Assembly: GCF_010731735.1 (NCBI RefSeq)
Contig: NZ_AP022588.1
Coordinates: 6,138,001 to 6,202,000, forward strand
DNA from: Mycolicibacterium sediminis
Lineage (GTDB): Bacteria; Actinomycetota; Actinomycetes; Mycobacteriales; Mycobacteriaceae
DNA length: 64,000 nt
Reading direction: 5' to 3'
Position 1 is the first letter of the stretch, and the number at the start of each line of letters is the position of its first letter. A program made the translations under genes and the position numbers. Shown here piece by piece: positions 1 through 8,718 of this stretch. The notes beneath the pieces are model-generated. The model was given only the letters and a program-made list of their open reading frames with translations, had not been told where the DNA came from and searched no databases.

Positions 1-300
1 GTTGAGTGCCACGGACCAGAACTGGCTGTCCTTGACGACGGCGATGTAGTTGTTGATCCCGACGAACTCCCGTGATCCCGGGCGGACCAGGTTCCACGAC
101 AGCGTCGAGTAGTACAGCGTGAACAGGAACGGCACCTGCGTCACGGCGATCATGAAGATGAGCGCGGGGAGCAGCGGCCCTCGCCGGCGCCATCCCTCGG
201 CGCGGCTCACCCCGACGTCCTGGCGCTCCCGGATCTTCCGGACGCGCTCGGCCACCTCCGCTTCGCCGGTGTCGGCGCCGGTATCGGCAGTAAGAGTCAT
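1..300 (-). CDS. sugar ABC transporter permease (5' part only)
   Basis: N-terminal ~100 residues of a MalF-type sugar permease; the rest runs off the left edge. The protein begins MTLTADTGADTG, has a charged cytoplasmic stretch, then a first membrane helix (LLPALIFMIAVTQVPFLFTL) and a typical permease continuation with FVGINNY. This layout fits an inner-membrane subunit of a carbohydrate importer. Its ATG overlaps the TGA of the binding-protein gene by one base (TGATG), so the two are translationally coupled. A second permease and possibly an ATPase are expected beyond the edge but cannot be seen. Confidence 0.88.
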   Translation of the reverse strand, partial: MTLTADTGADTGEAEVAERVRKIRERQDVGVSRAEGWRRRGPLLPALIFMIAVTQVPFLFTLYYSTLSWNLVRPGSREFVGINNYIAVVKDSQFWSVALN

Positions 301-1670
301 CACTTCTCCTGGTAGGTCTTGCCGACGACCTCGGCATACTGCTGGGCTTGATCGAGTGCGGCGTCCACCGAGATCTGACCGGCGATGGCTGCGCTGATCT
401 GCTGGCTCACCCGGGTTCCGAGATCCTGGAACTCCGGGATGCCGACGAACTGCACGCCGGTGTACGGAACCGGTTGCACCGTGGGCTTGTCCGGCGTCGC
501 GTTGGTGATCGACTTGAGCGTCAGCGGTCCGTAGGACTTCGACACCGCCTCGTACTCCGGCAGTTCGGTGTAGGTCGAGGTCCGGCTACCGGGCGGCACC
601 CGCTCCCAGCCAAGCTTCTCGCCCACCAGCTTCATGTAGTCCTTGCTGGTCATCCACGAGATGAACTTCCATGCGCCGTCCGGGTTCTTGGCGCCCTTCG
701 GGATGCCCAGCGCCCAGGTGTAGAGCCACCCCGAGTTGGGCTTCTCGACGATCGGCGCGGGCAGGTAGCCGATCTTGCCCACCAGGTCCGGGTACGTCTT
801 GGGGTCCTCGAGTGTCGAGACCGCCGACGTCGCGTCGTACCACATGGCCGTCTGACCCTGACCGAACAGGTTGGCGCACTCCTGGAATCCGGTCGAGGAT
901 GCACCCAGCTCGCCGGACTCCTTGATCGTGTTGACGTAGAAGTTGACGGCCTCCTTCACCTGAGGACTGTTCAACTGGGCGTTCCACTGATCGTCGAACC
1001 AGCGTCCGCCGAAGGTGTTGATCACCGTGTCGAGCGGCGCGAGCACCTCGCCCCAGCCCGGCTTGCCGCGCAGGCAGATCCCCGCCCGGTCGTTGGTCTT
1101 CAGCGTCTTCGCCCACTGTCCGACCTCCTGCCACGTCGGCTGGTAGTTCGGATCCTGGTTGATCTGGATGCCGGCCTGCTCGAAGAGGTCCTTGCGGTAC
1201 ATCAGGAACGACGACTCGCCGTAGAACGGCACCGAGTACATGTTGCCCTCGTAGGACAGCGACTCCCGCAGCGACGGGATGAAGTCGTTCATGTCGTAGC
1301 CGGGCGTGTTGTTCGCGTAGTCGTTCAGCGGCAGCAGCCACCCGTCCTTGGCCCACTGCGGTGTCTCGAAGTTGCTGATCATCGAGACGTCGAACTCGCT
1401 GCCGCCCATGGCCGCCGACATCGTTATCTTGGCGCGCGCCTGGTTCTCCGAGAGCGAGACGAACTTCAGCTTGGTGCCCGGATTGTCCTTCTCGAACTCC
1501 GAGGACAGCTCCTGCGCGTCGGTCATCTGGGAGTTGGAGACCAGTGCGATGGTCACCTCGTTCTCGGACGCACCGAGGCTGCCGGCACCGGAGCACCCCG
1601 CCGTGAACGTCAGGCCCACCGCCGCGGCGCACGCCGCCGCACGATGGAGAACTCTTCGTCGAGTCTGCAT
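300..1670 (-). CDS. extracellular sugar/polyol-binding lipoprotein of ABC importer
   Basis: Family-1 type extracellular solute-binding protein, 456 residues. It starts with MQTRRRVLHRAAACAAAVGL and a lipobox ending TAGC, so it should be acylated and anchored outside the membrane. The mature part has the usual features of sugar binding proteins (ANSQM-like first strand, YGESSFLMYRKDLFEQAGI, WMTSKDYMKLVGEKLGW). The start chosen is the ATG at 1670 because GAGAGG lies about 8 nt upstream and the signal peptide begins there; an ATG-frame extension to 1721 exists but lacks these. It follows the SorC-type regulator by 13 bp and precedes the permease, forming one operon. The ligand is probably a polyol or sugar, judged from the divergent dehydrogenase and kinase. 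Confidence 0.92.
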   Translation of the reverse strand: MQTRRRVLHRAAACAAAVGLTFTAGCSGAGSLGASENEVTIALVSNSQMTDAQELSSEFEKDNPGTKLKFVSLSENQARAKITMSAAMGGSEFDVSMISNFETPQWAKDGWLLPLNDYANNTPGYDMNDFIPSLRESLSYEGNMYSVPFYGESSFLMYRKDLFEQAGIQINQDPNYQPTWQEVGQWAKTLKTNDRAGICLRGKPGWGEVLAPLDTVINTFGGRWFDDQWNAQLNSPQVKEAVNFYVNTIKESGELGASSTGFQECANLFGQGQTAMWYDATSAVSTLEDPKTYPDLVGKIGYLPAPIVEKPNSGWLYTWALGIPKGAKNPDGAWKFISWMTSKDYMKLVGEKLGWERVPPGSRTSTYTELPEYEAVSKSYGPLTLKSITNATPDKPTVQPVPYTGVQFVGIPEFQDLGTRVSQQISAAIAGQISVDAALDQAQQYAEVVGKTYQEK

Positions 1671-1683
1671 ACCGGTCAACCTC

Positions 1684-2697
1684 TCACTGATCCAACAACC
1701 AACGGGCACAATCGATGTCACATACCAAGAGCTTCGCCAGGCCGCCGAGCAGCGCGGCGTGCGTCGCCACGTGCTTCTCCGGACCGCTGCAGATGAGGAT
1801 CGTCTTCTCGCACCGACGGATGTCCTCGAGCGGCACGGACACCGCGCGCTGCGCCAGCTCCGTCTCGACGGGGGCGCCCTTGGCGTCGAAGAACCTGCCG
1901 CCGATCTCGCCGACCGCGCCGAGCGTGATCAGCTCGTCGAGCATCCGCACGTCGAGGAAGCTGCCCTCGAAGAGCGTGGTCGACGTCGACACCGAGCCGA
2001 CGCCGAACAGCATCGTGTCGGCGTGGCGGCCCGCGTCGAGCGTCCGGGAGATGACGGAGTCGGTGCGCAGCGACGCGACCGTGGAGGCGTCGGCGTAGAG
2101 GGGCGCGGGCAGGCGCATCGCGTCGGCGCGCAGCATGTCGGCGCTGCGGCTGAGGATGAACTCCATGCCGGTCTGGTACGACGCGGTCGACATGGCGCCG
2201 TCCAACTGCACGATGACGCGACAGTTCGCCACGCCGGGGCTGAGCGAGGACACGGCGGCCACCTGCTCGGGCCCCCAGGTGAACCCGAGCACGTCGTCCT
2301 GGGAGAGGCGTCGCATCAGCAGTGCCGCGGATGCCCGCCCGAGGTGGCCGGTGACGACGGCCTCGGTGATGCCGTAGCGCTCCTCGAGCCGGCGCTCCTC
2401 GTCGGCGTGCAGGTCGTCCTTCAGCATCGGGGGGACCACCACCTCGATGCGCACCAGCCCCTTGGACTTGGCGCGTGCGATGAGTCGTCCTGCGGTCGGC
2501 CGGGAGACGCCGAGCTTGGCGGCGATCTCCGCCTGGGTGAGCCCGTCGAGGTAGTAGAGCGTGGCGGCGCGCAGCGCGAGCCGCAGGTCCTCGGGCGTGG
2601 CCCCACCGAGGTTCTCGGACCCGTCGGCCAGTCGGCCGTTGGTCGTCGGAGATGACCCGGAGGTCGGCGCGGACACGTGCACGGTGCGGCTTGCCAC
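1684..2697 (-). CDS. SorC/DeoR-type sugar-binding transcriptional regulator
   Basis: 337-residue SorC-family regulator. A helix-turn-helix lies at about residues 48-75 (LDGLTQAEIAAKLGVSRPTA), followed by the sugar-phosphate-binding effector domain (VLGFTWGPEQVAAV; later LFGVGSVS and LGAVGEIGGRFFD). Such proteins bind phosphorylated sugars and usually control the adjacent catabolic genes. It is divergent from the dehydrogenase/kinase pair and co-directional with the ABC importer, so it probably controls both. The GTG at 2697 abuts the GAGAGG motif too closely for an ideal ribosome site; an in-frame GTG at 2682 is an alternative start. Confidence 0.9.
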   Translation of the reverse strand: MASRTVHVSAPTSGSSPTTNGRLADGSENLGGATPEDLRLALRAATLYYLDGLTQAEIAAKLGVSRPTAGRLIARAKSKGLVRIEVVVPPMLKDDLHADEERRLEERYGITEAVVTGHLGRASAALLMRRLSQDDVLGFTWGPEQVAAVSSLSPGVANCRVIVQLDGAMSTASYQTGMEFILSRSADMLRADAMRLPAPLYADASTVASLRTDSVISRTLDAGRHADTMLFGVGSVSTSTTLFEGSFLDVRMLDELITLGAVGEIGGRFFDAKGAPVETELAQRAVSVPLEDIRRCEKTILICSGPEKHVATHAALLGGLAKLLVCDIDCARWLLDQ

Positions 2698-2709
2698 CTC
2701 TCTGTGGTG

Positions 2710-2743
2710 TGAACATCTGCTCAGGGGTGCGAGTAACTGTTCA
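2710..2743. promoter_or_regulatory. candidate operator of the SorC-type regulator
   Basis: Inverted repeat TGAACA ... TGTTCA with 22 bp between the arms, in the divergent region between the regulator and the mannitol-type dehydrogenase. Arm spacing places both half-sites on one helix face at about 28 bp. Only position and symmetry support this. Confidence 0.4.
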
Positions 2744-2884
2744 TCACGCTAACATGGCCGGTGTGACGCACACAACACTTTCAGCTCCCGTCTCGCGACG
2801 GCATGGAAACGGTCGATCGACCTCGCCGAGGCGCCCCGAGGGCATGGCCTCCCCGGGTAACGTCGGGACGGTGATGACGGCGTC

Positions 2885-4297
2885 ATGAAACTCAACGACG
2901 AGAACCTCCCCCAGGTATCCATCGCCAAGCCCGGCTACGACCGCGGCGAGATCGGCATCGGGATAGTGCATTTCGGCGTCGGCGGATTCCACCGGGCGCA
3001 TCAGGCGATGTACGTCGACCGGCTGCTCGAACTCGGCGACGCAGGCGACTGGGGCATCTGCGGAGTCGGCGTCCTGCCGGGCGATCGCCGCATGGCCGAC
3101 GTGATGGACGCCCAGGACGGGCTGTACACGCTGCTGGCCTTGCGCGCCGACGGCGGCCGTGAGGCGCGCGTGATCGGCTCGATCGTCGACTACCGGTTCG
3201 CACCCGACGACCCCGAGGGCGTCATCGAGCTGATCGCCGCGCCGTCCACCCGGATCGTGTCGCTGACCATCACCGAGGGCGGCTACTCGATCGGCGATGC
3301 GGGACCCGACAGCGTCTTCGGCCTCGTCACAGCGGCCCTCGAGCGTCGCAGGGAGCGCGGACTGCCGTCGCCGACGATCGTGTCGTGCGACAACATCGAG
3401 GGCAACGGCGACGTCGCCCGCGAGGCCTTCACCGCCTACGCCGAGAAGGCGCACCCCGACCTCGCCGGCTGGATGGCCGAGCACACCCGCTTCCCCAACT
3501 CGATGGTCGACCGCATCACGCCGGCCACCTCACCCGAGGTGATCGAGACGGTCCGCGACGAGTTCGGCATCGACGACGAGTGGCCCGTCGCCGCGGAACC
3601 GTTCACCGCCTGGGTGCTCGAGGACCACTTCTCCGACGGTCGACCGCGGTTCGAGGACGTCGGCGTCATGGTCGTCGACGACGTCATGCCCTACGAACTG
3701 ATGAAACTGCGCCTGCTCAACGCGGGTCACCAGGCACTCTGCTACTTCGCGTACCTGGCCGGCTACCGCCTGGTGCACGACGCCGCGGGCGATCCGCTGT
3801 TCGCGACGTTCCTCAAGCGCTACATGGACGAGGAGGGGACGCCGACGCTGCTGCCGGTGCCGGGCATTGACCTGCCCGAGTACAAGGAGACGGCGATCGA
3901 GCGATTCGCCAATCCCGGTGTGCGCGACACGATCGTGCGGCTCTGCTTCGGCTCGTCGGACCGCATCCCGCAGTGGCTGTTGCCCGTCGTACGGGAGAAC
4001 CTGAAGTCCGGTGCGCCGGTTGCCCTGTCCGCGGCCGTCGTCGCAAGCTGGGCCCGCTACGCCGAGGGCGTCGACGAGCAGGGCGAGCCCATCGACGTGC
4101 AGGACCAGCTCGCCGACACACTGGTGCCGCTGGCCAAGTCGCAGCTCGAGAACCCGACGGCGTTCATCGAGAACACCGCGCTGTTCGGCGACCTCGCGGA
4201 GCAGCCGCGCTTCGTCGAGGCCTACCTCTGGGCCCTGGAGTCACTGCACCAGAACGGATCCCGCGCGACGCTCGAGCAGCTGATGACGACGTCATGA
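2885..4297 (+). CDS. mannitol dehydrogenase family polyol dehydrogenase
   Basis: 470-residue NAD-dependent long-chain polyol dehydrogenase (mannitol 2-dehydrogenase/arabinitol dehydrogenase family), expected to oxidise a sugar alcohol to a ketose such as fructose. The N-terminal Rossmann part shows VHFGVGGFHRAHQAMYVDRL. The catalytic K-x4-N-x2-H signature is present in MKLRLLNAGHQA at about residue 275. The gene overlaps the PfkB kinase by 4 bp (ATGA), so product and kinase are coupled, consistent with oxidation and then phosphorylation of the ketose. The 5' leader is long (about 130 nt after the dyad at 2710-2743), with no strong Shine-Dalgarno site. Exact substrate (mannitol, arabinitol, sorbitol) is not determinable. 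Confidence 0.9.
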   Translation: MKLNDENLPQVSIAKPGYDRGEIGIGIVHFGVGGFHRAHQAMYVDRLLELGDAGDWGICGVGVLPGDRRMADVMDAQDGLYTLLALRADGGREARVIGSIVDYRFAPDDPEGVIELIAAPSTRIVSLTITEGGYSIGDAGPDSVFGLVTAALERRRERGLPSPTIVSCDNIEGNGDVAREAFTAYAEKAHPDLAGWMAEHTRFPNSMVDRITPATSPEVIETVRDEFGIDDEWPVAAEPFTAWVLEDHFSDGRPRFEDVGVMVVDDVMPYELMKLRLLNAGHQALCYFAYLAGYRLVHDAAGDPLFATFLKRYMDEEGTPTLLPVPGIDLPEYKETAIERFANPGVRDTIVRLCFGSSDRIPQWLLPVVRENLKSGAPVALSAAVVASWARYAEGVDEQGEPIDVQDQLADTLVPLAKSQLENPTAFIENTALFGDLAEQPRFVEAYLWALESLHQNGSRATLEQLMTTS

Positions 4298-5208
4298 CCC
4301 GTGCGCTCGTCATCGGCGAGGCGCTGATCGACGTGGTCGAGCGCGACGGCGTCGTCACCGGCGAACACGTCGGCGGCAGCCCGCTCAACGTCGCCGTGGG
4401 GCTGGGCCGGCTCGACCGCGACGTCGACTTCCTCACCCACGTCGGGACCGACGACCGCGGCCGTCGCATCGCCGACTACGTCGAGGCGTCGGGCGTACGC
4501 CTGGTCCCGGGCACCACCGACGCGGAGCGCACCCCCACCGCCCGCGCCCGGCTCGACGCGGCCGGCGGTGCGACCTACGAGTTCGACCTCGAGTGGCAGC
4601 TGTCCGGCACGCCGGAGGTGGCGCCGCCGCTCGTCGCGCACACCGGGTCGATCGCGGCGTTCCTCGACCCGGGAGCGCTGGCGACGGCCGCACTCGTCGA
4701 TGCCTACCGCGCCTCAGCCACCATCACCTACGACCCCAACGTGCGGCCGGCACTCATCACCGATCGGGATCAGGTGATCGGCCGCATCGACCGCCTGGTC
4801 GAGAGGGCCGACGTCGTCAAGGTCAGCGACGAGGACCTGCACTGGATCGACCCGTCCCGCACCCCCGAGGAGATCGCGGCGGCGTGGCAGGCGGCGGGCC
4901 CGGCGATCGTCGCGGTGACGATGGGCGGGGACGGGTCGTTCGCGGTGTGCGCGGCGGGCAGCGTCCGCGTCGAGGCGCCCGAGGTCGAGGTGGTCGACAC
5001 CGTGGGAGCGGGCGACGCGTTCATGACCGGACTGATCGACGCGCTGTGGTCACTCGACCTGCTGGGTGCCGCGCGCCGCGCGGACCTGGCCGCGATCGCG
5101 ACGTCGACGCTGGCGGACGTGCTCGGCGCGGCGGCGGACGTCTCGGCCTACGTCGTGGCCCGGGCGGGCGCGGAATTACCGGATCGCGCCGCTCTGCGTC
5201 GACGCTGA
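4294..5208 (+). CDS. PfkB-family carbohydrate kinase (fructokinase-like)
   Basis: 304-residue ribokinase-fold sugar kinase. The N-terminal substrate motif is GGSPLNVAVGLGRL at about residues 25-38 and the C-terminal ATP/catalytic motif is DTVGAGDAFMTG at about residue 235, with the general-base Asp in GAGD. The start ATG lies inside the ATGA overlap with the dehydrogenase stop. By context it phosphorylates the ketose made by the dehydrogenase; fructokinase is the simplest reading, xylulokinase-like activity is less likely for PfkB proteins. Confidence 0.9.
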   Translation: MTRALVIGEALIDVVERDGVVTGEHVGGSPLNVAVGLGRLDRDVDFLTHVGTDDRGRRIADYVEASGVRLVPGTTDAERTPTARARLDAAGGATYEFDLEWQLSGTPEVAPPLVAHTGSIAAFLDPGALATAALVDAYRASATITYDPNVRPALITDRDQVIGRIDRLVERADVVKVSDEDLHWIDPSRTPEEIAAAWQAAGPAIVAVTMGGDGSFAVCAAGSVRVEAPEVEVVDTVGAGDAFMTGLIDALWSLDLLGAARRADLAAIATSTLADVLGAAADVSAYVVARAGAELPDRAALRRR

Positions 5209-5229
5209 CCAAATGGGCAATACTGGGTC

Positions 5230-6204
5230 ATGCGTTCCATCTGGAAGGGTTCGATCGCCTTCGGGCTGGTGAACGTGCCGGTCAAGGTCTACAGCGCGAC
5301 CGAAGACCACGACATCAAGTTCCATCAGGTGCACGCCAAGGACAACGGACGCATCCGCTACAAGCGGGTGTGCGAGGTCTGCGGCGAGGTGGTGGAGTAC
5401 CGCGACATCGCCAAGGCGTACGACTCGGACGACGGCCAGACGGTGATCATCACCGACGAGGACATCGCGACGATGCCCGAGGAACGCAGCCGCGAGATCG
5501 AGGTGGTGGAGTTCATCCCCGCCGAGCAGCTCGACCCGCTGATGTACGACAAGAGCTACTTCCTCGAGCCCGACTCGAAGTCGTCGAAGTCCTACGTGCT
5601 GCTGGCCAAGACGCTCGCCGAGACCGACCGGGTCGCCATCGTGCACTTTGCGCTCCGCAACAAGACCCGCCTGGCGGCGTTGCGCGTCAAGGACTTCAGC
5701 AAGCGCGACGTCATGGTGATCCACACGCTGCTGTGGCCCGACGAGATCCGCGACCCCGACTTCCCAGTGCTCGACAAGGAAGTCGAGATCAAGCCCGCCG
5801 AGCTGAAGATGGCCGGCCAGGTGGTCGAGTCGATGACCGACGACTTCCACCCCGACCAGTTCCGCGACGACTACCAGGAGCAGCTCCGCGAACTCGTGGC
5901 CGCCAAGCTCGAGGGTGGCGAGGCGTTCAGCACCGAGGAGTCCGAACCCGAGAACCTCGACGAGACCGACGACGTGTCCGACCTGCTGGCCAAGCTCGAG
6001 GCGAGCGTGAAGGCGCGCAAGGGTGGGGCCGCGAGCGCCGACGCGTCTGACGACTCCGCTGACGACGAGGAGCCCGCGAAGAAGGCGCCGGCCAAGTCGG
6101 CTGCGAAGAAGGCCCCGGCGAAGGCCGCCGCCAAGAAGACCGCTGCCAAGAAGGCGCCCGCGAAGAAGACCGCGGCGAAGAAGGCTGCTGCCAAGAAGTC
6201 GTAG
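5230..6204 (+). CDS. ku: Ku DNA end-binding protein for non-homologous end joining
   Basis: 324-residue prokaryotic Ku homodimer subunit. It begins MRSIWKGSIAFGLVNVPVKV, the canonical bacterial Ku start, and carries the central Ku beta-barrel (LDPLMYDKSYFLEPD). The last ~55 residues are a low-complexity Lys/Ala/Pro tail of PAKK and AAKK units, known in actinobacterial Ku to bind DNA and permit threading. Ku recruits LigD to broken ends; no ligD lies in this window. It starts 21 bp after the kinase gene. An AATACT hexamer a few bases before the ATG suggests a short or absent leader. Confidence 0.97.
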   Translation: MRSIWKGSIAFGLVNVPVKVYSATEDHDIKFHQVHAKDNGRIRYKRVCEVCGEVVEYRDIAKAYDSDDGQTVIITDEDIATMPEERSREIEVVEFIPAEQLDPLMYDKSYFLEPDSKSSKSYVLLAKTLAETDRVAIVHFALRNKTRLAALRVKDFSKRDVMVIHTLLWPDEIRDPDFPVLDKEVEIKPAELKMAGQVVESMTDDFHPDQFRDDYQEQLRELVAAKLEGGEAFSTEESEPENLDETDDVSDLLAKLEASVKARKGGAASADASDDSADDEEPAKKAPAKSAAKKAPAKAAAKKTAAKKAPAKKTAAKKAAAKKS

Positions 6205-6233
6205 CGCGTCCTCGACCGCGAGATCCGCTTTTC

Positions 6234-6245
6234 GTAGACGTCTAC
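6234..6245. repeat. 12-bp perfect palindrome
   Basis: GTAGACGTCTAC, a perfect palindrome 30 bp after the Ku stop in the 223-bp gap before the SDR gene. It may be a regulator site; no U-run follows, so it is not a clear terminator. Confidence 0.4.
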
Positions 6246-6349
6246 TCGCACATTCGCGCCATTTCGCAACTTTCGTCGCCGCAGCGTCGAACGCCGCTGG
6301 TGCAGAACTCGCGACGACGGGTCAGACCGCGACGCCCCCACCCCAGAAG

Positions 6350-6363
6350 TAGAACGTGTTACA
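6350..6363. promoter_or_regulatory. KstR-like operator upstream of the SDR gene
   Basis: TAGAACGTGTTACA fits the published mycobacterial KstR pattern TnnAACnnGTTnnA at every fixed position. It is 65 bp upstream of the GTG of the SDR gene, and a TTAGCGT-type -10 follows at about 6394. KstR represses cholesterol/lipid catabolic genes. One 14-bp match in 64 kb could still be chance, but its promoter position is right. Confidence 0.6.
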
Positions 6364-6427
6364 GAAATCGCCCACACCGAGGCGCCGCCCTTGTTAGCGT
6401 GACCGCGGCAAGGGAAGAGAGGAACAC

Positions 6428-7219
6428 GTGATTCTCGACAGGTTCAGACTCGACGACAAGGTCGCCGTCGTGACCGGAGCGGGCCGCGGCCTGGGCGCCG
6501 CGATGGCGCTCGCGTTCGCGGAAGCCGGTGCGGACGTGGTGATCGCGGCGCGCACGCAGTCCCAACTCGACGAGGTCGCCGAGCAGGTCCGCGCGGCCGG
6601 CCGCACGGCGCACGTCATCGTCGCCGACCTCGCGCACCCCGAGGACACGGCGAAGCTCGCCGCCGCGGCCATCGAGGCGTTCGGCAAACTAGACGTCGTC
6701 GTCAACAACGTCGGCGGCACCATGCCGGCACCGCTGATGGACACCTCCACCAAGGATTTGCGCGACGCCTTCACGTTCAACGTGACGACCGCACACGCGC
6801 TGACCCTCGCCGCGGTCCCGCTGATGCTCGAGCACTCCGGCGGCGGCAGCATCATCAACATCACCTCGACGATGGCCCGCGTCTCGGGCCGCGGGTTCGC
6901 CGCCTACGGCACCGCGAAGGCCGCGCTCGCGCAGTACACCCGGCTGTCCGCACTCGACCTCGCGCCGCGCATCCGGGTCAACGCCATCGCGCCGGGGTCG
7001 ATCCTCACCTCGGCGCTCGACATCCTGGCGAGCAACGACGAGCTCCGCAAGCCCATGGAGGACGCCACCCCGTTGCGCCGCCTGGGCGATCCGCTCGACA
7101 TCGCCGCGGCCGCCGTCTATCTCGCATCCCCGGCTGGCAGCTTCCTGACCGGCAAGACCCTCGAGGTCGACGGCGGCATCACCGTCCCGAACTTCGAGTT
7201 CCCCATCCCCGACCTCTGA
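6428..7219 (+). CDS. short-chain dehydrogenase/reductase
   Basis: 263-residue classical SDR. The cofactor motif is TGAGRGLGAAMA at residues ~16-27, NNVGG is present, and the catalytic Ser is in ITSTMA with the Tyr-x3-Lys in YGTAKAA. A GAGAGGAA ribosome site precedes the GTG start. Length and neighbours match what I recall of Rv0927c. The following gene starts 11 bp later, so the two form an operon. The KstR-like box at 6350 suggests a steroid or lipid substrate, but the sequence itself does not identify it. Confidence 0.93.
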   Translation: MILDRFRLDDKVAVVTGAGRGLGAAMALAFAEAGADVVIAARTQSQLDEVAEQVRAAGRTAHVIVADLAHPEDTAKLAAAAIEAFGKLDVVVNNVGGTMPAPLMDTSTKDLRDAFTFNVTTAHALTLAAVPLMLEHSGGGSIINITSTMARVSGRGFAAYGTAKAALAQYTRLSALDLAPRIRVNAIAPGSILTSALDILASNDELRKPMEDATPLRRLGDPLDIAAAAVYLASPAGSFLTGKTLEVDGGITVPNFEFPIPDL

Positions 7220-7230
7220 GGACCCGCCAC

Positions 7231-8313
7231 ATGGCCATCACAGTCGCCGCGATCGGCACCGGAAACGTCGGCAAGCCGGCACTCGTCCACCTCATCAACG
7301 ACCCGCGCTTCGAGCTGACGGCCGTGTGGGTGTCGTCAGAAGCCAAGGCGGGCAAGGACGCCGGTGAACTCGCGGGCCTCGACACCGTCACCGGCATCAC
7401 GGCGACCACCGACCTCGACGCGGTGCTCGCCACCAACCCGCAGTGCGCCGTCTACACCGCGCTCGCCGACAACCGTCTGGTCGAGGCGCTCGAGGACTAT
7501 CGCCGCCTCCTCGCCGCCGGCGTCAACGTCGTCGGCAGCAGCGCGGTCTTCCTGCAGTACCCGTGGCAGACGCTGCCCGAGAACATGGTGTCGCCCATCG
7601 AGGAGGCCGCCGCCGCGGGCAACGCGAGCCTCTTCGTCGGCGGCATCGACCCCGGTTTCGCGAACGACCTGCTGCCGCTGGCGCTCGCGGGCACGTGCCA
7701 GACCGTCGAGCAGATCCGCTGCATGGAGATCATCAACTACGACACCTACGACAGCGCGGCGGTGATGTTCGACGTCATGGGCTTCGGTCGACCGATGGAC
7801 GACGTGCCGATGCTGCTGCAGCCGGGTGTGCTGAGCCTGGCGTGGGGCTCGGTGGTCCGGCAGCTCGCCGGCGGCCTGGGCGTCGAACTGGACGAGGTCA
7901 CCGAGACGCACGTGCGCGAGCCCGCACCGGACGACTTCGACATCGCCTCGGGCCACATCGCGAAGGGCACCGCCGCGGCGCTGCGTTTCGAGGTCCGCGG
8001 CATGAAGGACGGCAAGGTGGCGGTCGTGCTCGAACACGTCACCCGCCTGCGCGACGACCTGCGGCCGGACTGGCCGCAGCCCGCACAGGAGGGCGGCTCG
8101 TACCGCATCGAGATCACCGGCGAGCCGTCGTACACGGTCGACCTGTGCCTCTCGAGCCCGAACGGCGACCACAACCATGCCGGACTGGTCGCGACCGCGG
8201 CCCGCGTCGTCAACGCGATCCCCGAGGTGGTCGCCGCGCCCGCGGGCATCCGCACCACACTCGACCTTCCCCTGGTCACCGGAAAGGGGCTGTACGCTGC
8301 GAGTCGACCGTGA
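7231..8313 (+). CDS. dihydrodipicolinate reductase-like NAD(P)-binding protein
   Basis: 360-residue protein with an N-terminal Rossmann fold (VAAIGTGNVGKPALVHL) and a DapB/amine-dehydrogenase-like C-terminal half. A lysine-biosynthesis role is unlikely because the protein is far longer than DapB (~245) and sits behind an SDR. Members of this group include 2,4-diaminopentanoate dehydrogenase-like enzymes, and several mycobacterial paralogues lie in lipid loci. Context (operon with the SDR, KstR-like box) suggests a shared oxidoreductive pathway. It resembles Rv0926c as I recall its size and position. Substrate unknown. Confidence 0.82.
   Translation: MAITVAAIGTGNVGKPALVHLINDPRFELTAVWVSSEAKAGKDAGELAGLDTVTGITATTDLDAVLATNPQCAVYTALADNRLVEALEDYRRLLAAGVNVVGSSAVFLQYPWQTLPENMVSPIEEAAAAGNASLFVGGIDPGFANDLLPLALAGTCQTVEQIRCMEIINYDTYDSAAVMFDVMGFGRPMDDVPMLLQPGVLSLAWGSVVRQLAGGLGVELDEVTETHVREPAPDDFDIASGHIAKGTAAALRFEVRGMKDGKVAVVLEHVTRLRDDLRPDWPQPAQEGGSYRIEITGEPSYTVDLCLSSPNGDHNHAGLVATAARVVNAIPEVVAAPAGIRTTLDLPLVTGKGLYAASRP
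8293..8298 (+). promoter_or_regulatory. -10-like TACGCT for secreted protein 1
   Basis: TGTACGCT lies 41 bp before the ATG at 8339. The same GTACGCT core precedes each of the three small secreted genes at 24-41 bp, so each probably has its own promoter; this one is inside the end of the preceding gene. Confidence 0.45.
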
Positions 8314-8338
8314 CACCCGTCCGACCGGAAGGACGCCG

Positions 8339-8656
8339 ATGCGCTACCTACTCCCCCTGCTGGCATCGGCGGGCGCGGCAGCCGTCGCCATCCTCGGCGC
8401 GCCCGTCGCGGCGGCCGAGCCGAACCCGGATCTGCCGAACTGCCAGACCGCCGCGGGCGGCGAGTACACCGGCACCGGCGAGACGGAGTGCCAGTCGCCG
8501 GGCAACGTGCAGATCGACGCCACCGCTCCTGCGCCGCTCTACCCGTACCCGTGGGCCGATGAGTTCTACGGCGCCCCACTGATCATCGGCGGGTTCGGCG
8601 GAGAACACGGCGGCGGCGCCGTGGGCGGCGAAGGTGGTGGCGGCGGACGCCGCTGA
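8339..8656 (+). CDS. small secreted Cys-pair protein (member 1 of 3)
   Basis: 105-residue protein with a Sec signal peptide (MRYLLPLLASAGAAAVAILG, cleavage after AAAEP-type alanines). The mature part has two cysteines about 16 residues apart, the phrase SPGNVQIDATAPAP, an aromatic YPWADEFYG, and a Gly-rich tail with GGEGGGGGRR. It is a clear paralogue of the next gene (LPxCxT ... TEC ... PGNxxIDATxPAP ... PWxDEF). GGAAGGA-like RBS (GGAAGGACG) precedes the ATG. Function unknown; probably a cell-wall or exported protein with one disulfide. Confidence 0.82.
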   Translation: MRYLLPLLASAGAAAVAILGAPVAAAEPNPDLPNCQTAAGGEYTGTGETECQSPGNVQIDATAPAPLYPYPWADEFYGAPLIIGGFGGEHGGGAVGGEGGGGGRR

Positions 8657-8683
8657 CCCACGTCCCCGACGGTGGATCGGTTG

Positions 8684-8689
8684 TACGCT
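8684..8689 (+). promoter_or_regulatory. -10-like TACGCT for secreted protein 2
   Basis: TTGTACGCT 30 bp before the ATG at 8719; same core as upstream of the other two small secreted genes. Confidence 0.45.
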
Positions 8690-8718
8690 ACGTCCGAAAC
8701 CGCTGAAGGGATTGACAG

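Noticed and set aside
348..1796. Long antisense open frames over the solute-binding protein and many other genes (for example 43512-45902 minus, 9303-10487 minus, 31238-32452 plus).
   Set aside because: They are GC-driven shadows: low-complexity Arg/Gly/Ala/His products with no domains, while the opposite frame has clear motifs.
6020..6200. The repetitive AAG/GCC end of ku looked like a tandem repeat.
   Set aside because: It encodes the known Lys/Ala/Pro tail of actinobacterial Ku and is protein-level low complexity.
7231..8313. Calling this gene dapB.
   Set aside because: 360 residues is far longer than DapB and the context is an SDR operon, not lysine biosynthesis.
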